Of a DNA stretch of 64,000 nt, positions 60,176 to 64,000 are shown one piece after another. Position numbers and translations under genes: made by a program. This stretch comes from Purshia tridentata (Eukaryota > Streptophyta > Magnoliopsida > Rosales > Rosaceae): assembly GCA_003254885.1 (NCBI GenBank), contig QANT01004589.1:1-64000 (forward strand). Direction: 5' to 3'. Position 1 is the first letter of the stretch. Every line of letters begins with the position of its first letter. The notes beneath the pieces are model-generated. The model was given only the letters and a program-made list of their open reading frames with translations. It was not told the origin of the DNA and did no database searches.

Positions 60176-61168
60176 TATGTGTAGCTAGCAATGCAAAAAT
60201 GCTATTCCTATGATCGCTTAAATATGCTCAAACCTAGTGGTTAAAAAAAAAAAAAAAGCTCAAACACAACTCGAAATTTGAAAATTTTAGACGAATTAGT
60301 GAAAGTTTAGATTTGTTCTGAATTGATAATTTATCAACTTAATAAAAACCAATTTGTGAGTTGAATCTCGACCAATTTAACTAATATATAATTTGATTTA
60401 ATTCAAGTTTAATTTGACCTGCTCATGCCATTGCTTTCTCAAAATAAATTATTATGTATAGTCGTAACACCATTATGTAATGTAATCAATTTATATATTA
60501 TAATATGAGTGAATGTTATTACATAATAAATTACTTATCGCCTCACATAGTGTATTATGGTTATATATAATAAATTTTATTCTCACCTACCCTATGGGTC
60601 CCACCACCCTCAAATAGGGTGTTACACAACAATTTCGTTCATGAGACTAGAATACATAATGATCAAGATAAGAGATAAGGTCAAATGGAAAAATAGATTG
60701 GAAAATATAGCTAAAATTTCTATAAAAATTAGTATTCGGTGGGTTGAGGTTAGATTGATTAGGTAGGGTGGGGTGATGTTAATTTGTTGTTTAGGGACAA
60801 AATTGGAGTTTAAAAATAAATGAGAGGAGTAAGTAACAAAAGCAAATTGGAATTTGTTTTTTGTTAGTCAAAAATTGGGGGTCTTTACAAGCCCAAAGTC
60901 CGTCTTTGGAAGTTGGAGCATTAATAAGCCCATGTCGCAGTTCAGGTCCAGGTCCAGCTCCAATAAAAGAAAGAATCTGAACCGCCGTATATAGTTTTCC
61001 GGTAACAGTGTGCCTGTGTCCTACGCGCACGAGGGCTCTCTACTCTTCCCTTCATATACATGCCCTCATTTTCCCTCTCTCCCGTTCCACATTTCTCTCC
61101 ATTTTTCTATCAACTCTGAGCGATCATCGTTCCAAAATTAGGGTGCAGCTGGTAGATTCCCCAAAACG
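60176..61168. other. Upstream region of NUA
   Basis: AT-rich, then the NUA promoter. Two site II-like motifs, 'aagccca' at 60890 and 'aagccca' at 60926, and a CT-rich leader (about 61030-61110) precede the start codon, as in many housekeeping genes. No other gene is seen. Confidence 0.55.
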
Positions 61169-64000
61169 ATGCCGCTCTTCGTCTCCGACGAAGACTTCTC
61201 TAGCCACAGAAACGACGCCGTCTGGGTGGCGGACAAGGCCGACGCTTACATTCGAGACCTCTACAAGGAGCTAGAGACCGTCAAGGCCCAAAAGGACGCT
61301 GCTTCCATCACTGCCGAACAGACCTGCTCCCTTCTCGAGCAGAAGTACCTCTCCCTCTCCGATGAATTCTCCAAGCTCCAGTCCCAATACGCACAGCTTC
61401 AGTCCTCCCTCGACCACCGCCTATCTGAGCTCGCCGAAGTCCAGTCCCAAAAGCACCAGCTCCATATACAATCCGTACGCTTAGTTATTGCTTGCGATTC
61501 CTCTTTTATTGTATAGCTTTCTGTTTTAGGGTTTTAACTATCAAATGCTTGCATTGAAGTTCATTCGAGTGGAGAATGAAATACCTGTATACAATCTGCA
61601 TGTGTTTGTATAACCAAATGTTCATGGACTCTGTTTTTATATACTATTTCACAATTCTGCATGTTATTCTTGAGAATGATTTTCATTTTGGTATTGGTTT
61701 GGGTGGTTATGCGTTGCTGTGATGGTATGTGTAGATTGGGAAGGATGGGGAGATAGAGAGGTTGAAGACGGAGGTGTCAGAGCTGCACAAGTCGAAGAGG
61801 CAGTTGATCGAGTTGGTGGAGCAAAAAGATTTGGAGATTAGTGAAAAGAATGCCACCATCAAGTCTTATCTTGACAAGATTGTAAGCTTAGTTGCATTTT
61901 GTCCCATTAGAATTTCCAAATTGAAGCACTATCTGTCTGCCATACATTTAGTGATATTTTCACCTCTTCTTTGATGATTTTGAAGGTCCACTCATCTGAC
62001 AATACTGCGCAAAGGGAGGCCCGTTTGAGTGAAGCCGAGGCAGAGTTAGCACGCACCCAGGCTTCTTGTACTCGTCTTTCACAGGTCAACTTAATGCCGT
62101 TTTCTTTTTTATTTGTTTTTCCTTGTTCAAATTCATTTTTAGTTATGGTATGACTAGATGTTACATCAAATGTGTAGTTTACTCGCTTCCTTCAACATAT
62201 TTTGGAGCATCACCATGTTTAACATGTCAAATTTGGTAATATACAGGAGAAAGAGCTTATTGAAAGGCATAACGTCTGGCTTAATGATGAATTAACAGCC
62301 AAAGTTGACAGTCTCATTGAGCTGCGTAGAAGGCATGCCGATGTCGAGGCAGATTTGTCTTCTAAGCTTTCAGATGTAAGTATGTTTTACAAGTTTCTTT
62401 ATAAGGTCATGTGTACATCTTTTTTAATTTTTATATTAAGAAGTATACCTATGAATATATATACACAATTTGTTTATTGCTTTATGAATGCTTAATCTAT
62501 TACTAACATTTTCAGGTTGAGAGAAAATTCAATGAATGTTCTAGCTCTTTAAAATGGAACAAGGAAAGAGTAAGGGAACTAGAAGCAAAGCTAACCTCCT
62601 TGCAGGAGGTGGGATACATTTCATTTTGCATTCTAAAACTTGCTTTTCATGGCTCATTACTTATATATCAGCTGGCTCATTCATACTTATTCAATAATTG
62701 TAGGAACTACTCTCATCTAATGATGCTGCTGCAGCCAATGAAGAGCGATTAAACGCTGAACTGTCAACAGTGAGTTCTTGGAATGTCTATTCATATTAAT
62801 ATATATTATTTATTTTATTGTAGTTATGTTTATTGGAGTTAATAGGAATTGAATTTTTTTATGTTATTAGAATAGAGTCCTTTACAAAAAAATATAATTG
62901 GAAAATAGTCCTGCAGAAAAAAATATTTTTGGAATAGAGTTGTATACTAGAATATTATATTAGTGAATTTTATTTATTTATTTATTTAAGGGATGAGAAG
63001 ATTAGTTGTTTGAAAATGATTGCCTTTTGTGATTACTTATCTCTTTCCATTAATGTGAAGGTTTGCTGTTTTTTCAGTTAAATAGGCTTGTTGAACTATA
63101 TAAACAAAGTTCTGAGGAATGGTCCAAAAAGGCGGGAGAGCTTGAGGGTGTGATCAAAGCTCTGGAGGTGAAAATTTTTTGGTCAATTTTAATTTTCTTG
63201 TTTTGTGTATGTGTGTGTGTGTTTTTTTTAAATTAAATTTTTTGTGAGTTTTTGTGTTGTTCGTTTATGTGTGCTATTATTCAGACACATTTGAGTCAAG
63301 TAGAAAACGATTACAAAGAGAGACTTGAAAGGGAAGAGTCTGCAAGAAATCAATTCGAAAAGGTACCTCTGTTTCTTTCCCCTTCTCATTAGTGTAAGAC
63401 ATTAATCTTTTAATTTTCCTGACTGTAGATATTTTTTTTTATGATGATATGATTGGAAATACATAATGTTTTATTCTTCTAAAAAAGGGAAAGTATGTAA
63501 TATTTTACTCTGATCTTTTATTTTTAAAGACTATTAATCATTTTTCCTTTTGGAGATGAAATAATGATGGGTAATTATTATTACTTTTTAATAAAGTTGA
63601 AAATTTAAGAACAAGTCATTGACAGAAACTTTAGTTTTAATGTCAGCTGCTCTTTTTGGGTTTTGCTACTAGTTGCAACTACTTGGGCTCAAATCTTCAT
63701 TTGACATCAGCATTCCAAAGAGATAGGCGTAAAAAATTTTGTGAAAAAGAATTTTTTCTTTTTTGCATATTTGAATAATCTTTGGCTTAGAGTTTATTTC
63801 TGTGTTAGTTTTGATATCCTTTATTTTCATTAAGTTTCTTGTTTACAAGTCTTGTTATTTGCTTTCTTTATAATGTTACCTTGACGGTTACCTGGGATAA
63901 TTTTTGCTGTTTATGTTGGTATGGCTTTGTGTTGTTTGGCAATGAGAATTGCTACTAGCATTGTGACTGTTGCAGTTGTCCAATGTGGAATGTGTGCGCC
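61169..64000 (+). CDS. NUA: Nuclear-pore anchor (NUA/TPR), 5' part, cut by window edge
   Basis: Eight exons close in frame: 61169-61474, 61735-61881, 61986-62084, 62247-62375, 62516-62608, 62704-62769, 63078-63167 and 63285-63362, giving the first 336 residues. All are phase 0. The N-terminus MPLFVSDEDFSSHRNDA is followed by almost continuous coiled coil (for example LYKELETVKAQKDAASITAE, KTEVSELHKSKRQLIELVEQ, EAEAELARTQASCTRL, KVDSLIELRRRHADVEADL). TPR-family proteins form the nuclear basket filaments. In Arabidopsis NUA acts with a SUMO protease in mRNA export and flowering time. The gene should continue for some 1,700 more residues beyond the edge. A possible next exon after 63975 is not confirmed, because its reading does not match what I expect. 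Confidence 0.92.

Noticed and set aside
60464-60626. Possible short TIR element with GTAACACC ends
   Set aside because: Only eight bases match at the ends, within chance for AT-rich DNA.

Overview
This is a window of plant nuclear DNA, from a eudicot and probably a rosid. The evidence is split genes with GT-AG introns, long AT-rich intergenic stretches with CT/GA and TA microsatellites, and plant-only families (R2R3-MYB, NAC, PLS-type PPR, class III peroxidase, type II metacaspase). I cannot fix the genus from sequence alone.

Layout, left to right: an R2R3-MYB gene (+, 5253-6737); a NAC gene (-, 8897-12087); a gene-poor stretch of about 4.5 kb; a zone of small duplications and dead gene pieces (16.6-17.5 kb); a two-exon gene for a small membrane protein (+, 17672-19402); a lone dead RGLG exon (-, about 20.2 kb); an intronless PPR gene (+, 20556-22127); an RGLG/copine-type RING E3 ligase gene (-, 23164-27599); the large FORGETTER1/Strawberry-notch helicase gene (+, 30547-43211); a type II metacaspase gene (-, 43831-45610); a Mutator-like non-autonomous element with a perfect 9-bp target duplication (46231-46961); a PER7-like peroxidase gene (-, 47944-49342); a small heat-shock protein gene with a textbook heat-shock element (-, 50837-51295); a TAG-type DNA-3-methyladenine glycosylase gene (+, 56016-58100); and the first eight supported exons of the nuclear-pore anchor gene NUA/TPR, cut by the right edge (+, 61169 to beyond 64000).

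The set RGLG - FGT1 - type II metacaspase - NUA matches, from memory, the neighbourhood of the same families on Arabidopsis chromosome 1 (At1g79380, At1g79350, At1g79310-79340, At1g79280). It therefore looks like conserved microsynteny. The genes do not form a pathway; they are ordinary independent transcription units. FGT1 (heat-stress memory) and the HSP20 with its heat-shock element touch the same physiology, but their closeness may be chance.

I found no new biochemical system. The most unusual content is structural: a collapsed tandem duplication that fuses a promoter fragment to a PPR fragment, an orphan RGLG exon, a candidate Mutator-like element upstream of the metacaspase, a foldback in a NAC intron, and several 100-140 bp tandem duplications.
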